From assembly GCA_033557465.1 (NCBI GenBank), contig CM066036.1:586913574-586977573 (forward strand): DNA of 64,000 nt. Reading direction: 5' to 3'. Positions 44,305 to 55,880 of this stretch are shown piece after piece; the stretch's first letter is position 1; each line of letters starts with the position of its first letter. Position numbers and translations under genes: made by a program. Under the pieces are notes generated by a model that saw nothing but the letters and a program-made list of their open reading frames with translations, was not told the origin of the DNA and ran no database searches. Source of the DNA: Ichthyophis bannanicus (taxonomy: Eukaryota > Chordata > Amphibia > Gymnophiona > Ichthyophiidae).

Positions 44305-45132
44305 AGGTAAGGTTTGCTTATTTGCAGATGATACCAAAATCTGCAATAGAGTAGACACCCAAGAAGGAGTAGATAACATGAGGAGGAATCTAGCTAAGCT
44401 TGAAGAATGGTCTACAATTTGGCAGCTGAACTTTAATGCTAAAAAGTGCAAGGTCGTGCACTTGGGCTGCAAAAATCCAAAGGAGCAGTACAGTATATGG
44501 GGTGAGGTACCTCTGTCCATGAAAGAAGAGCAGGAACTGGGCATAATTGTGTCTGTCGATCTTAAAGTAGCTAAACAGGTAGTAAAGGTGACTGCAAAAG
44601 CCAGAAGGATGCTTGGATGCATAGGGAGAGGAATGGCCAGCAGAAAAAAGGATGTGATTGTGCCTCTGCGTAAGTCTCTGGTGTGACCTCATTTGGAGTT
44701 TTCTGTGCAATTCTGGAGACCACATCTTCAAAAGAATATAAACAGGATGGAGTCAGAACAAAGGGTGGCTCTTAAAATGGTTAGTGGTCTTTGTTACAAA
44801 CCATATGGGGACAGACTTAAAGATCTTACTATGTATACGTTAGAGGAAAGGTGGGATAGAGGAGATGTGATAGACGTTTAAATACCTCCATGGCATAAAT
44901 GCACAAGAAGAGAGCCTCTTTCTATTGAAAATAAGTTTTGCAATGAGGGGGCATAGGATGATGATGAAAGGGGATAGACTCAGGAATAATATGCAGAAAT
45001 ATTTCTTTACAGAAAGAGTGATAGATATCTGGAATAGTCTCTCAGTGGAGGTGGTAGAGATGAGGACAGCATCTGAATTCAAAAATGCATGCGACAAACA
45101 CAGAGAATCTCTAAAGGAAAAAAGGGGTCTAT
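44305..45132 (+). mobile_element. CR1 LINE fragment
   Basis: Begins at the catalytic block (VCLFADDTKICNRVDTQEG), then LEEWSTIWQLNFNAKKCKVV, ELGIIVSVDLKVAKQVVKV and ARRMLGCIGRGMASRKKDVI. A stop precedes HLEFSVQFWRPHL; it ends with RKYFFTERVIDIWNSLSVE-like coding and NACDKHRESLKEKRGLL. It is the same subfamily as the minus-strand copy at 46496-48770. The CR1 3' UTR is missing. Confidence 0.85.
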
Positions 45133-45144
45133 TGTAGTTGATAA

Positions 45145-45372
45145 CTTAAGATATGCCATACTGGATCAGACCAAGGTCCAACAAGCCCAGTATCCTGTTT
45201 CCAAGAGTGGCCAATCTCTGTCACAAGTACCTAGTAGCTTCCCCAGAAGACACAGGTTCCACAATGCTTGTATTGGGACAAGCAGTGGATTTCCCAGATC
45301 CCCTTTAATAATGGTTTATGGACCTTTCCTCCAGAAACTTGTCCAAACCTTTTTTAAACCCAGCTGTACTAA
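45145..45372 (-). mobile_element. CR1 3' end fragment, minus strand
   Basis: GATATGCCATACTGGATCAG, AGGTCCAACAAGCCCAGTAT and CCAGAAACTTGTCCAAACC match the complement of the 3' end of the second CR1 subfamily (48771-48995). Confidence 0.8.
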
Positions 45373-45635
45373 CTTGTCATGCTGTGAGGGCTTGTGTGCA
45401 TCAGTGATGCTGAGGGCTAAGCTATTGGTAGGTTAACTACTGGCAGGGTCTCCCAAGATGGACAGGTCTCAGCTGATGTGCCAGACCAAGACAAACCACC
45501 CATCTGGGCAGCAGAAGAATGGCACGGTGTTGGCGGCAGAGGATCACATTTCTGTGACAACAGCAACAACACTAAATTAAACTGCGCGGAAGAAAGGCCT
45601 GGCAATCTACTTCCGTATCTTGCCACAATAACCCA

Positions 45636-46499
45636 ATGGATAGTCTTAACAAAACAATTTGCACTGTAGTGCTGGAAGATGAGATCCTCAGGTCGGAAGG
45701 CACTCAATTGGCTACTGGGGAGGAGCTGAAGACCTTTCAGAGTAAAGCCAGCATTTATGATGTGCTTGGATCAAAACTCTCGAAACATCTGACTGTTGAT
45801 GTAGCTGCGCATGAAATGAGAGTCAGAAGCTACAAAGATGTCTTACATATTGGTACATGGAAGATATGAAGCATGAACCAAGGGAAGTTGGAGGTGGTCA
45901 AGAATGAAATGGAACGTGTACAACTGGATCTGTTGGGTGTCAGTGAACTGAAATGGACTGGCATCAGGCACTTTACATCTGATGCTCACATGGTTAACTA
46001 TGCTGGAAATGAAAAACAAAGAAGAAATGGTGTTGTATTTATAATTAAGAAGAAACTTGCAAGAACTGTAATGAAATACAATGCAGTCAGTGAACGCTCA
46101 ATTTCTATTCATCTACGAGGAATGCCCATCGACACAACTGTAATTCAAGTATTTGCCCTAACAGCTGCAGAAGAGGATGAAGTTGATGAGTTCTATGAAC
46201 AAGTACAAGCTGAAATTGACAGAACATGCAAACAGGATATCCTGATAATCATGGGTGACTGGAATGCAAAAGTTGGCAACAAAGAAGAAGGCAAAGTGGT
46301 TGGAAAGTATGGACTTGGCAATAGAAATGAAGCTGGAGAAAAACTGATAGAATTCTGCAAGATCAGCTATTTATTCATCTCAAACACCTTCTTCCAGCAA
46401 CACAAGCGGCGACTGTACACATGGACTTCCCCAATGATGGAAAAGGTCTATAACATCAACAAAGGCAAAACCTGGAACTCACTGTGGTACAGATCATAG
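45636..46499 (+). pseudogene. RTE/BovB-like endonuclease domain
   Basis: One reading frame, broken once by TGA at 45867-45869 (HIGTWKI-stop-SMNQGKLEV, where relatives have Arg, CGA). It shows QLDLLGVSELKWTG with the catalytic Glu, RRNGVVFIIKKKLA, ISIHLRGMPIDTTVIQVFA, IIMGDWNAKVGN, LGNRNEAGEKLIEFC and QQHKRRLYTWTSP. These are the successive blocks of RTE-clade APE endonucleases. The domain ends where the CR1 inserts, before the final SDH block. The enzyme would nick target DNA for RTE insertion. Confidence 0.88.
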
Positions 46500-48770
46500 A
46501 AACATAGAAAAATGATGACAGAAAAAGACCACATGGCCTATCTAGTCTGTCCTTCCATATCAACTACAACAGTCCCCTTTTTTCCTTTAGAAATCCTCTG
46601 TGTTTGTCCCATGCTTTTTTGAATTCAGATACTGTCCTCATCTCTACCACCTCCACTGAGAAACTATTCCACGGATCCACCACTCTTTCCATAAAGAAAT
46701 ATTTCCACGTATCACTCCTGAATATATCCCCTATCAACCCTCATCCCATGTCCCCTCATAGCAGTACTTGCTTTCAATCAAAAGAGGCTCTCCCCCTGTG
46801 CATATATGCCACGGAGGTATTTAAACGTCTCAATCATATCACCTCTATCCCACTTTTCCTCTGTGTACATATTAAGATCCTTAAGTCTGTCCACATATGC
46901 TTTATAATGAAGACCACTAACCATTTTAGTAGCCACCCTCTGTACTGACTCCATCCTGTTTATATTCCTTTGAAGGTGCGGTCTCCAGAATTGCACACAA
47001 TACTCCAAATGAGGCCACACCAAAGACTTATACAGGGGCACTATCACCTCTTTTTTTCTGCTAGCTATTCCTCTCCGTATGCACCCAAGCATCCTTCTAG
47101 CTTTTGCTGTCACCTTTTCTACCTGTCTAGCCACTTTAAGATCATCAGACACAACTACGCCTAGATCTCGCTCTTCTTTAGTGGACAAAAGTTGTTCACC
47201 CCCTATACTATATTGCTCTCTTGGATTGCTACAGCCCAAATGCATGACCTTGCATTTTTTAACATTAAATCCCAGCTGCCAAATTCTAGACCATTCTTCA
47301 AGCTTAGCTAGATCCCTCCTCATGATCCCTATACCTTCCTGGGTGTCTATTCTATTGCAGATTTTGGTATCATCCGCAAAGAGGCAAATCTTACCCGACA
47401 GCCCTTCCGCTATATCACTAACAAAGATGTTAAAAAGAATCAGACCAAGAACAGATCCCTGGGGCACACCAATGTAACGTCCTTCTCCTCAGAGTGAGCT
47501 CCATTTACCTGTACCCTTTGTCGCCTCCCACTTAACCAATTTCTAACCCAGACAGTAACTTTAGGTTCCATCCCTAGGGTGCTCAGTTTGTTTATAAGTT
47601 GCCTGTGAGGAACGGTGTCAAAGGCTTTACTGAAATCTAAATACACCACATCTAGGGCTCTCCCTTGGTCCAACTCCCTGGTCACCCAGTCAAAGAAATC
47701 AATCAGATTTGTCTGACAAGACCTGCTTCTGGTGAATCCATGCTGCCTTGGATCCTGCAATCTGCTGGACTCCAGAAACCTCACTATTTTCTCTTTCAGC
47801 AGCGTTTCAAATAATTTGCTCACCACCGAAGTTAAACTAACTGGCCTGTAGTTTTCAACCACATCCTTACTTCCGCTTTTGTGTAAAGGCACAAATGAGC
47901 CTCTCTCCAGTCCTTTGGCACCACTCCCGACTCCAATGAGGCATTGAAAAGGTCAGTCAGTGGAGCTTCTAGAAGTCCCCAAGTTCCCTCAGTATTCTAG
48001 GGTTATCCCATCCGGTCCCATCGCTTTGTCTACTTTAAGTTTAGCAAGTTTCTCATGAACACAGTCTTCTGAAAATTGTTCGATGCCCCTCGCTTCTGTT
48101 CCTGTTTGTGGGTGTTTTCTGAGGTCCTGTTCCTGGTTCTTCATCTGTGAACACAGAACAGAAATATTTGTTAAGCAATTCCGCTTTATCATCATCAGCT
48201 TCTACATATTCCTCCCCTTCACCCTTGAGTCTGACAATACCACTTTTACCCTTCCTCTTTTCACTAACATATCTGAAAAATGTCTTATCCCCCCATTTTA
48301 TTGCATTAGCTGTTTCCTCCTCTTTTTGAATCTTTGCTTTCCTGACTACTTGCTAGCTTCTCTAAGTTTTTCCAAATATAGTTGCCTGTCTTCCTCTCTC
48401 TGTGATCTCTTGTATTTCATGAAGGCCTCCCTCTTTTTCTTCACCTTTTCAACTACTTCTTTCGAAAACCATAGTGGTCTCCCTTTCCTTTTACCTTTAG
48501 TTACCATTTTAACAGAAAGGTTGGTTGCCCTTAAAATATCCCTTCAGTTTTGCCCACTGTTTTTCTACATCCCCCAGCTGTTCCCATCGCACTAATGATT
48601 CCCTGAGGTATTGGCCCATCTTGGCAAAGTTAGTTTTCCTAAAGTCTAAGACCCTCGCTTTTGAATGGATTCTAACAGCCCTAGTCCTAATACTGAACCA
48701 CACCATCTGGTGATCACTGGATGCAAAATGATCTCCCACTATAACATCAGAAACACTTTCACCATTACAT
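46496..48770 (-). mobile_element. CR1 LINE (subfamily A), 5'-truncated, inserted in the RTE
   Basis: Minus strand from 48770: end of the endonuclease (SDVIVGDHFASSDHQMVWF, the SDH block), linker DFRKTNFAKMGQYLRESL, then RT. RT blocks: LTSVVSKLFETLLKEKIVRF, QHGFTRSRSCQTNLIDFFDW, DVVYLDFSKAFDTVPHRQL (about 47690-47630), a frameshift near 47465, QGSVLGLILFNIFVSDI, CLFADDTKICNRID (about 47390), then the C-terminal HLEYCVQFWRPHLQRNINRM. The 3' tip is at 46496 (ATAGAAACATAGAAAAATGA in complement). Confidence 0.9.
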
Positions 48771-51125
48771 AAGAACATAAGATATGCCATACTGGGTCAG
48801 ACCAAGGTCCATCAAGCCCAATATCCTATTTCCAGCAGTGGCCAGTCTAGGTCATATGTACCTAGCAGTTTCCCCAAAAGACACAGGTTCCACAATGCTT
48901 GTACTGGGTCAAGCATTGATATCTTGGGTCCCTTCTTAATAATGGTTTATTATTCCTTTCCTCCAGGAACTTGTCCAAACCTTTTTTAAACCCAGCTACA
49001 CTAACAGCCTTTACTACATCCTCCGGTAACAAATTCCAGAGTTTGAGTACACGTTCAGTGAAAAAATATTTTCTTTTATTAGTCTTAAATAGTTTGCCCT
49101 GTAGCTTCATTGCATGTCCCCATGTCTTTCTATATTCTGATAACGTAAATAATCGATATACGTTTACCCGTTCCACTTCGTTCATTAATTTATAGACTTC
49201 TATCATATCTCCCCTCAGCCGTCTCTTTTCCAGGTTAAAGAGCCCTAACATTTTTAGCCTTTCTTCATAGGAGTATCCTTCCATCCCCTTTACCATTTTT
49301 GTGGCTCTTCTCTGAACATTTTCTAATAACGCTATATCCTTTTTAAGATACGGCGACCAGAATTTCACACAATATTCAAGGTGCAGTCTCATCATGGAAC
49401 GATATACAATGTAATTTCAGTTTGTTCAATATAAACCGCACTGATGCAGAATAGCGCGGTATATAAGAGAATGTAAATAAATAAATAAAACCAAAGATAT
49501 TATAATTTATTTATTTATTTTCCATTCCTTTCCTTATGATACCTAGCATTCTATTTGCTCTCTTGGCCGCTGCTGCACACTGTGCCGAGGGTTTTAACAT
49601 GTTATCCACAATGACGCCTAAATCCTTTTTTGGGTGGTGGTTCCTAATGTGGAACCTTGCATTGTGTAACCATAGTTTGGGTTGTTCTTCCCTAGGTGCA
49701 TAACTTTGCACTTGTCCACATTAAATTTCATCTGCGATTTTGATGCCCAGTCTTTCAATTTATCAAGATCCTCTTGCAATTTTCCACAATCCTATTGGGT
49801 TTTAACAACTTTAAATAAATTTGTGTCATCTGCAAATTTGATAATTTCACTCGTTATTCCACTTTCCAGGTCATTTATGAATATGTCAAAAAACAGCGGA
49901 CCCAGCACAGATCCCTGGGGTACACCACTATTCACCTTTCTCCATTGGGAAAATTGGCCATTTAGCCCTACCCTCTGCTTTCTATCTTTTAACCAGTTCC
50001 TGATCCACAATAGTACACTGCCTCCTAACCGATGACTCTTTAGTTTTGCCAAAAGTCTCTAATGAGGGACCTTGTCAAAGGCTTTCTGAAAGTCCAGATA
50101 CACTATATCAACTGACTCACCTTTGTCCACCTGTTTATTCACACCTTCAAAAAAACTTAACAGATTAGTAAGACAAGATCTTCCTTGTCTAAAGCCATGT
50201 TGGCTGTCTCCCATTAGGCCATGACTATCTACATGCTGAGTAATTTTATTCTTTATGATGGTTTCTACCATTTTTCCTGGTACTGACTTCAGGCTCACTG
50301 GTCTGAAGTTTCCCGGATCACCCCTGGAACCCTTTTTAAAAATTGGTCTTACATTGGCGATCCTCCAATCTTCAGGTGTTAGAGATGATTTTAATGATAG
50401 TTCACAAATTACTAATAGCAGGTCTGCAATCTCATACTTCAGTTCTTTCAACACCCTCGGATGTATACCATCTGGCTCAGGTGATTTGCTACTCTTCAGT
50501 TTATCTAATAGTTGTAATACATCTTCCCGATGTATCGATATTTCCTTCAATTCTTCCACACCTTTAAATACCACTTCAGTCATGGGTAACATCCCTACAT
50601 CTTCCTCAGTAAAGACTGAAGCAAAGAATTCATTCAGTCTCTCCGCTATCGCCTTGTCTCCTCTTAGGGCCCCTTTAACCCCTCTATCATCTAATGGACC
50701 AACTGACTCTCTCACAGGTTTTTTGCTACGAATGTACTTGAAAAAGTCTTTATTTCGTGTTTTGGCTTCTGCAGCAAGCTTCTTCTCAAATTCTCCCTTT
50801 GCCTTCCTTATCAATGCCTTGCATTTGACTTGTCAGTGCTTGTGCTGTTTCCAGGTTTCATCGTTTGGCTCTTTTTTCCATTTCCTGAAAGATGCTTTTT
50901 TGGCAACAACAGCCTCTCTGACCTCACCTTTAAACCATGCTGGCAGTTTTTTGGACTTCCTTCCACTTTTCTTAAAGTGTGGAATACAGCTGGTATGGGC
51001 TTTCAAGATAGTATTGTTCAACAACACCCAAGCTTGATGTAAGTCTTTAACCTTTGCAGCTTCTCCTTTTAGTTTTTTCTTAACCATTTTCCTCATTTTA
51101 TCATAGTCTCCCTTTCGAAAGTTAA
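48771..51125 (-). mobile_element. CR1 LINE (subfamily B), 5'-truncated, head-to-tail with subfamily A
   Basis: From 51125: DFNFRKGDYDKMRKMVKKK linker; then 50814-50059 gives RT blocks DGIHPRVLKELKYEIADLL, NFRPVSLKSVPGKMVETII, QHGFRQGRSCLTNLLSFFE and DIVYLDFQKAFDKVPH; then SGVPQGSVLGPLFFDIFIND and IIKFADDTNLFKVVKTQ; then KRANRMLGIIRKGMENK. An L2-type tail interrupts at about 49410-49490. Coding resumes with MMRLHLEYCVKFWSPYLKKD and ends RKYFFTERVLKLWNLLPEDV. The 3' tip is at 48771 (ACATAAGAACATAAGATATG in complement). It is well preserved. Confidence 0.9.
49410..49490 (+). mobile_element. L2-type tail inserted in CR1-B
   Basis: CAATGTAATTTCAGTTTGTT, ATATAAACCGCACTGATGCA, ATAGCGCGGTATATAAG and AAATAAATAAATAAAA. 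It splits the CR1 frame between RKGMENK and MMRLHLEYC, so it inserted later. It is the shortest 5'-truncated L2-type insertion in the window. Confidence 0.8.
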
Positions 51126-52990
51126 AATCTCTACATAAGATGAAAAACAAAAATGGCCAAAATGGATGACCAAAGAAACTGAAATTTGCCCAGAAATGCA
51201 GAGAAGCTAAAGCCAGAGGAGAAAGAGAGGCAATCAGAGAACTCAACAGAGATTTCCAATGTGCAGCAAGACAAGACAAGGAGAAGTAATTCAATGATGC
51301 ATGCAAGGAAATAGAATCAGAAACTATTAGAGGAAGAACAAGATTTGCTTTCCTAAAGCTACAAGAGATAAAGAAAAAATTTCAGCCTCGAATTGGAATG
51401 TTACAAGATGCTCAAGAATCCATGTTGAATGATGCTGAGATGATCAAGAAAAGGTGGAAAGAATATACAGTTATTATATGATAAAGATCAAGTGGATCAA
51501 CAGCCGTTTCAACCTGTACCTTATGATCATGAACCATCGGTGATGAAAGAAGAAGTTGAAGCAACATTGAAAGCTTTGTCAAAGAACAAAGCACCACGCA
51601 TTGATGGCATTCCCATTGAAGTATTACAGCAGTCTGATGCAGCTGTTGCCATACTTACAAGGCTCTGCCAGGAAATTTGGAAGACGTCATCATGGCCAAC
51701 TGACTGGAAAAGATCTATGTTTATAACAATACTAAAGAAATACTAAACAATTGCTCTGATCCCACATGCCAGCAAGATTCTACTGAAGATTATTCAGCAG
51801 AGACTACAACCATTACCTGGAAAGAAAACTGTCTGAAGTTAAAGCAGGGTTCAGGAAAGGGCGAGGAACGCGAGACGTCATCGCAGATGTGAGATGGATC
51901 CTTGAAAAGACTAAAGAATACCAAAAGGATATCTATATGTGTTGGCTATTGCAAGGATTTTGACTGTGTAAATCATGAGAAATTCTGGGCCACATTAAGA
52001 AGTATGGGTATACTAGAACACCTGATTGTTCTCGTGTACAACCTTTATATTGATCAAGAAGCAATAGTTTGAATAGAACAAGGAGAAACAGAATGGTTTA
52101 AAATCAGCAAAGGTGTACAACAAGGCTGCATATTTCCCCCCCTACCTCTTTTAATTTATATGCAGAATAAATCATCAGAGAAGCAGGACTTTATGAAGAC
52201 AACAGAGGTGTAAAGATTAGTGGAAGGCTCATCAACAATCTTCACTATGCTGATGATACCACATTACTGGCTGAAAGTGAAGACGATCTGAAACATTTGC
52301 TTCTCAAGATCAAGGAACATAGTCTTAAAATGGGTCTGCCCTTTAATGTAAAGAAGACAAAGATCCTGACAACTGGCAAAATCAATAAGTTCATCATTGA
52401 TGGAGAAGAAATTGAAATAGTGGACAACTTTAACCTACTTGGATCAACTATGAATAAAGAAACAACAAGCAGTCAAGAAATCCGATGACACATTGCTCTT
52501 GGATGAATGGCTATGAAAGACCTAGATAAGATTCTCAAGAGCAGAGATGTCTCTTTCCATACAAAGATTCAACTCATTCAAGTCATGGTATTTTCAATAA
52601 TTTCATATGGATGTGAAAGCTGGACAGTGAAAAAGATAGACAGGAATAAAATTTATGCCTTTGAATTATGATTCTGGTGACAAATACTGTGTATACTGTG
52701 GACTGTCTGAAGAATAAACCAGTCAGTACTAGAGGAGATCAAACCTGTTACTTTAGAAGCTCCGATGACTAGACTTCGACTTTCATACTTTGGACACATC
52801 ATGCAAAGAGAGAGATCATTAAAGAAAGACCTCATGCTTGGCAAGGTAGAAGGTCAACGCAAAAGAGGAAGGACAGCAATGAGATGGATCGATACAATAA
52901 CAGCAGCTTTGGGTGCCACTCAACAATGACTGAAGACTGAACACAATTTAGGACAGCTATCCAGAGAGTCGCCATGAGTCTACACCGACT
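51126..52990 (+). pseudogene. RTE/BovB-like reverse transcriptase, broken
   Basis: Linker sequence (KKKFQPRIGMLQDAQESML) leads to ALSKNKAPRIDGIPIEVLQ, CQEIWKTSSWPTDWKRS and, after stops, FRKGRGTRDVIADVRWILEK. The catalytic block INNLHYADDTTLLAESEDDL lies near 52235-52290, then FNVKKTKILTTGKINKFIID and NLLGSTMNKE. The C-terminal SYGCESWTVKKIDR and LSYFGHIMQRERSLKKDLM blocks complete the RTE order. Numerous stops and frameshifts; the FDCVNH-type block is present as FDCVNHEKFW in a shifted frame near 51960. Confidence 0.85.
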
Positions 52991-53007
52991 CGACAGCACT
53001 TAACAGC

Positions 53008-53241
53008 ACTACCACACTAACAGCTTTTACTACATCCTCCGATAAAGAATTCTAGAGTTTGATTAAGTGTTGAGTGAAAAAATATTTTCTCTTTTTAGTC
53101 TTATATGGGTAACAATGTAGCTTCATTGCATGTCCCCTAGTCTTTCTATATTTTGATGGCGGAAACAATTGATCTACATATGGAAGGGCAGACTAGATGA
53201 GCCATGTGTTCTTTTTCTGCTGTCATGTTTCTATGTTTCTT
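53008..53241. mobile_element. Two CR1 pieces in opposite orientation
   Basis: 53008-53150 matches minus-strand CR1-B (CTAACAGCTTTTACTACATC, AGTGAAAAAATATTTTCTC). 53180-53241 is the plus-strand CR1-A 3' tip (GGGCAGACTAGATGAGCCAT, GTCATGTTTCTATGTTTCT). They are joined close together just after the RTE 3' end. Confidence 0.7.
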
Positions 53242-54361
53242 GGATCAAGAAGTGGGAGGGGGTGATATGAGGAAGGTTTCTGGAAGGGTTATTCTTGGCA
53301 TGGGGAGACTGGGGGGCTTCTTGCAAGGGAAATCAGATGTAAGGGGGGTGTAGTGTCTTGGGTGAATCATATGACAGGAGTTGGAGAGCTTCTTGTTGGG
53401 AGGAGAGCAAGTGAGAAGTAAGGGGGCTGAGATACCTTGAGCGGGATCAGAGTGATCACATGACAAAAGTTTGGAGGAATTGAATCATATAAAGGGGACT
53501 GTGGTTAATATCAGCGTCGGGATGATGTGGGGGTGGTGGGCAGACATCAGCATTAATAGTTGCCTCTTCCAGCAAGCATTTATATTTGCCCTGGGGCAGC
53601 TGTAAATTCTGATGTCTATCATTTTCCCTATGTGAAATGGGGAAGTCACATCTGTATTGTATGCCTGTTCAAACCACTCCCTCTCCCCACCCTACCCATG
53701 CTCCTTTGACATCTAAACATACGAGGCATCCCCACATGTAAATAGCTTGTGTTTTAAAATGGCATTTATACAAGTAAATTCTACATTTACATGTGGGGAA
53801 GCTTCTAAAATAGCCCCTTTTTTTATCAACAAAGACTGTAAAACATCATCATACATCATACTGTATACTTTATAAAAAAAAAAAACCCTTTCAGACTTTT
53901 TGAGAGTGCCTTGGTTAAGTTAGTTTGCGGGCTTTTAAGTTAGTCTACTTTATAAAGACAAATAGGTCTCTATTTGTCGCTATAAAATACTGTACCAGTG
54001 GAAATTCTACACAAATCATGGCTATATTTAAGGCACAGACTCCTGTATGAGAGCAGGTATAATATGCCTGACTCTAGATTATGGAAGTACACACATAAAT
54101 TAAGTAATTTAATTATCTACACATGTACTTTGCATTTCTGTCCATGCTCCACCCAGACTGTGCCCCCAGCAATATCTGCAGTAAAAGTACGCATGTGCTT
54201 GCCATATCGCAAATCTTTATGCAAGGGTCAATTTGATTGCAGCAGGACTGTATAAAGATGGCAGGACCCAAGATAACGCTGTGATGTGATGTGGCTGAGG
54301 ATGCTCTTTGGCTTACCGTGGTTTTGTCGGCATTTTGGAAGCTTTCGCTGCCTGTTTTACA
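53242..54361. other. No gene; MITE-like scraps
   Basis: G-rich to 53480, AT-rich after. TTCTAAAATAGCCCC at about 53791 resembles a MITE end. The segment from about 54255 may be the 5' UTR of the L1-like element. Confidence 0.4.
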
Positions 54362-55880
54362 ATGGCCAAGAGGAAGCTTACTCCTGGAAGTGCTGCTTCT
54401 GTGACCCTTTGCCAGACAACCCTGGATGGCTTTGGAATATCAGCTGTTTCTTTGGTGATGCCTTCCCTGGGTCTGCCTGACCCATTTTGCGAACACTGCT
54501 TCCCAACCCTGGAAGGGTTGGAGCTACGAATGTACTGGGGTCCTCTCTGACCGTTTCGGTTGGTGAAGCATTCTTGCCAGGAGGTTTGCCTCTGGCAGTC
54601 TTTATCTCCCCTCTTGGTTGAGGCAATGGGGGCTTCTCCGATTGTTTCTCCAAGAACTGTTGCTGACATCATATAGGAACTGGGTGAGATGTCTCCTGAA
54701 GAGTTGTATGTGAGGTAGCAAGACCAAAGGCAGTGACTAAGGAGTCATCATGGGATGCCACACAGGGACTTAACTCTTCTCCGCAAACTCTGTCTCATAG
54801 ACTAGTGGGTGATTTCTCTGCTGTTTCACAGACTGTAGTTTTTTATTTTTTTATTATTATTTTATTTTTATTTTTTATATACCGCGCTATTGAAATCAGC
54901 GCGGTTTACATTAAAACTGAACAGTGCAACAATGCATTAATATCACAATGTGCTTACATAGAACAAGGAATACTCAAAAAATGGGATAACAGGGGAACTA
55001 TTCACATGATATCTACAAAGTATTTACATAGAGTTAAATATTCTAGTAATTGAGGTCTACGGTAATCATATATAGGTCAGGTGGTAGAATGGATAGAACT
55101 AAAGGGTGGGGAGCACCTAACCATTCTCATATTGGGTGTTAAGGCAGTTAAGGTGTGAGGTGGGTGCGAATGATTTATGTTCTTCGGGATTTGTTTCAGA
55201 ATAGTTGAACATTCACAGGCAATGGATTCTTTTGTTGGAAGATCTGATGTCCTTGAAGCAAAATAAGTGCTGTTCAGGTTGTAGGGGAGGCATTGGTGAG
55301 GGATAGTAATACTGTCTTTCAACGTATGGAGCACTTTGAAAATCAAGTGCTCCGGAATAATCTCCAGTTAATAAATTTCCCCTGGTCTCCCCTTATACCT
55401 CCTGTTGACATGGTTAAAAAGTATTTTGTTGAGGTCTTAGGGATGGACTCTGGAAACCTTCCTCCCTTGGTAAGGGCTCAATACCTCTCCCCTGATATGG
55501 TTAAATTGTTTGGGAGGCAGGGAGATTCTTTAGGGTGAACCTCACTGAATTTCTTGAGTCCTCTCTTGAGGTTGTTAATCAGAGAACTACCCTGATTTTA
55601 ACATTTGCCTTAATTTGACCGCAACTCCGTGTTTAAACTTTATTTCCGCTTTATGGATAAGCTTTTCTTAGGCTCAACGATTAGGATATTTCCTGATTTT
55701 TCCAAATATATGCAAAAGCGATGCCAAGATTTCTTGGCGCTGCGCCCCAAAGCTTTGGCTTTGGGGTTCATATTTGTTACGTTTTCTTTGTATATGTTTG
55801 ATTCAATGTGATGGTAAGAATCATGTTTTCTTTGAGCTGAAGTAGCTGACTGACTTTATTGTGGCAAGGGAGGAGGGTAA
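54362..55880 (+). pseudogene. L1-like ORF1 remnant, split by an L2-like insertion
   Basis: The first part starts at ATG 54362 (MAKRKLTPGSAASVTLCQTT) and has a Ser/Thr-rich N-terminal segment. After an insertion (about 54838-55305) it resumes with NTVFQRMEHFENQVLRNNLQ, LINFPWSPLIPP and VKKYFVEVLGM, the RRM-like region of L1-superfamily ORF1 proteins (relatives show N-RRNNLRL-NFP). Further on, in shifted frames, come LILTFAL, FPDFSKYMQKRCQDFLALRP and KALALGF-type blocks, matching the C-terminal domain. ORF1p would coat the RNA. No ORF2 follows. L1 versus Tx1 assignment is open. Confidence 0.65.
54838..55305 (-). mobile_element. L2-type 3' end inserted in the L1-like ORF1
   Basis: In complement the copy ends with GCGGTATATAAAAAATAAAA and an A/T-rich tail at 54838. 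GTAAACCGCGCTGATTTCAA marks the L2-type 3' UTR. The C-terminal coding region of the LINE probably lies in 55077-55305. Its 5' limit is inferred from where L1-like coding resumes. Confidence 0.6.

Larger units (their letters stand above)
45376..53005 (+). mobile_element. RTE/BovB-like LINE, split by two CR1 insertions
   Basis: The 5' part (45376-46495) holds leader sequence and the endonuclease; the 3' part (51126-53005) holds the linker, RT and 3' terminus. The interval 46496-51125 is two minus-strand CR1s. The final bases, CGACTCGACAGCACTTAACA, are the terminal motif characteristic of RTE-BovB elements. The EN-to-RT linker directly after the first part is not seen, so some RTE sequence was lost at the insertion site. 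BovB-like RTEs are well known for patchy distribution and horizontal spread among vertebrates. Confidence 0.85.
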
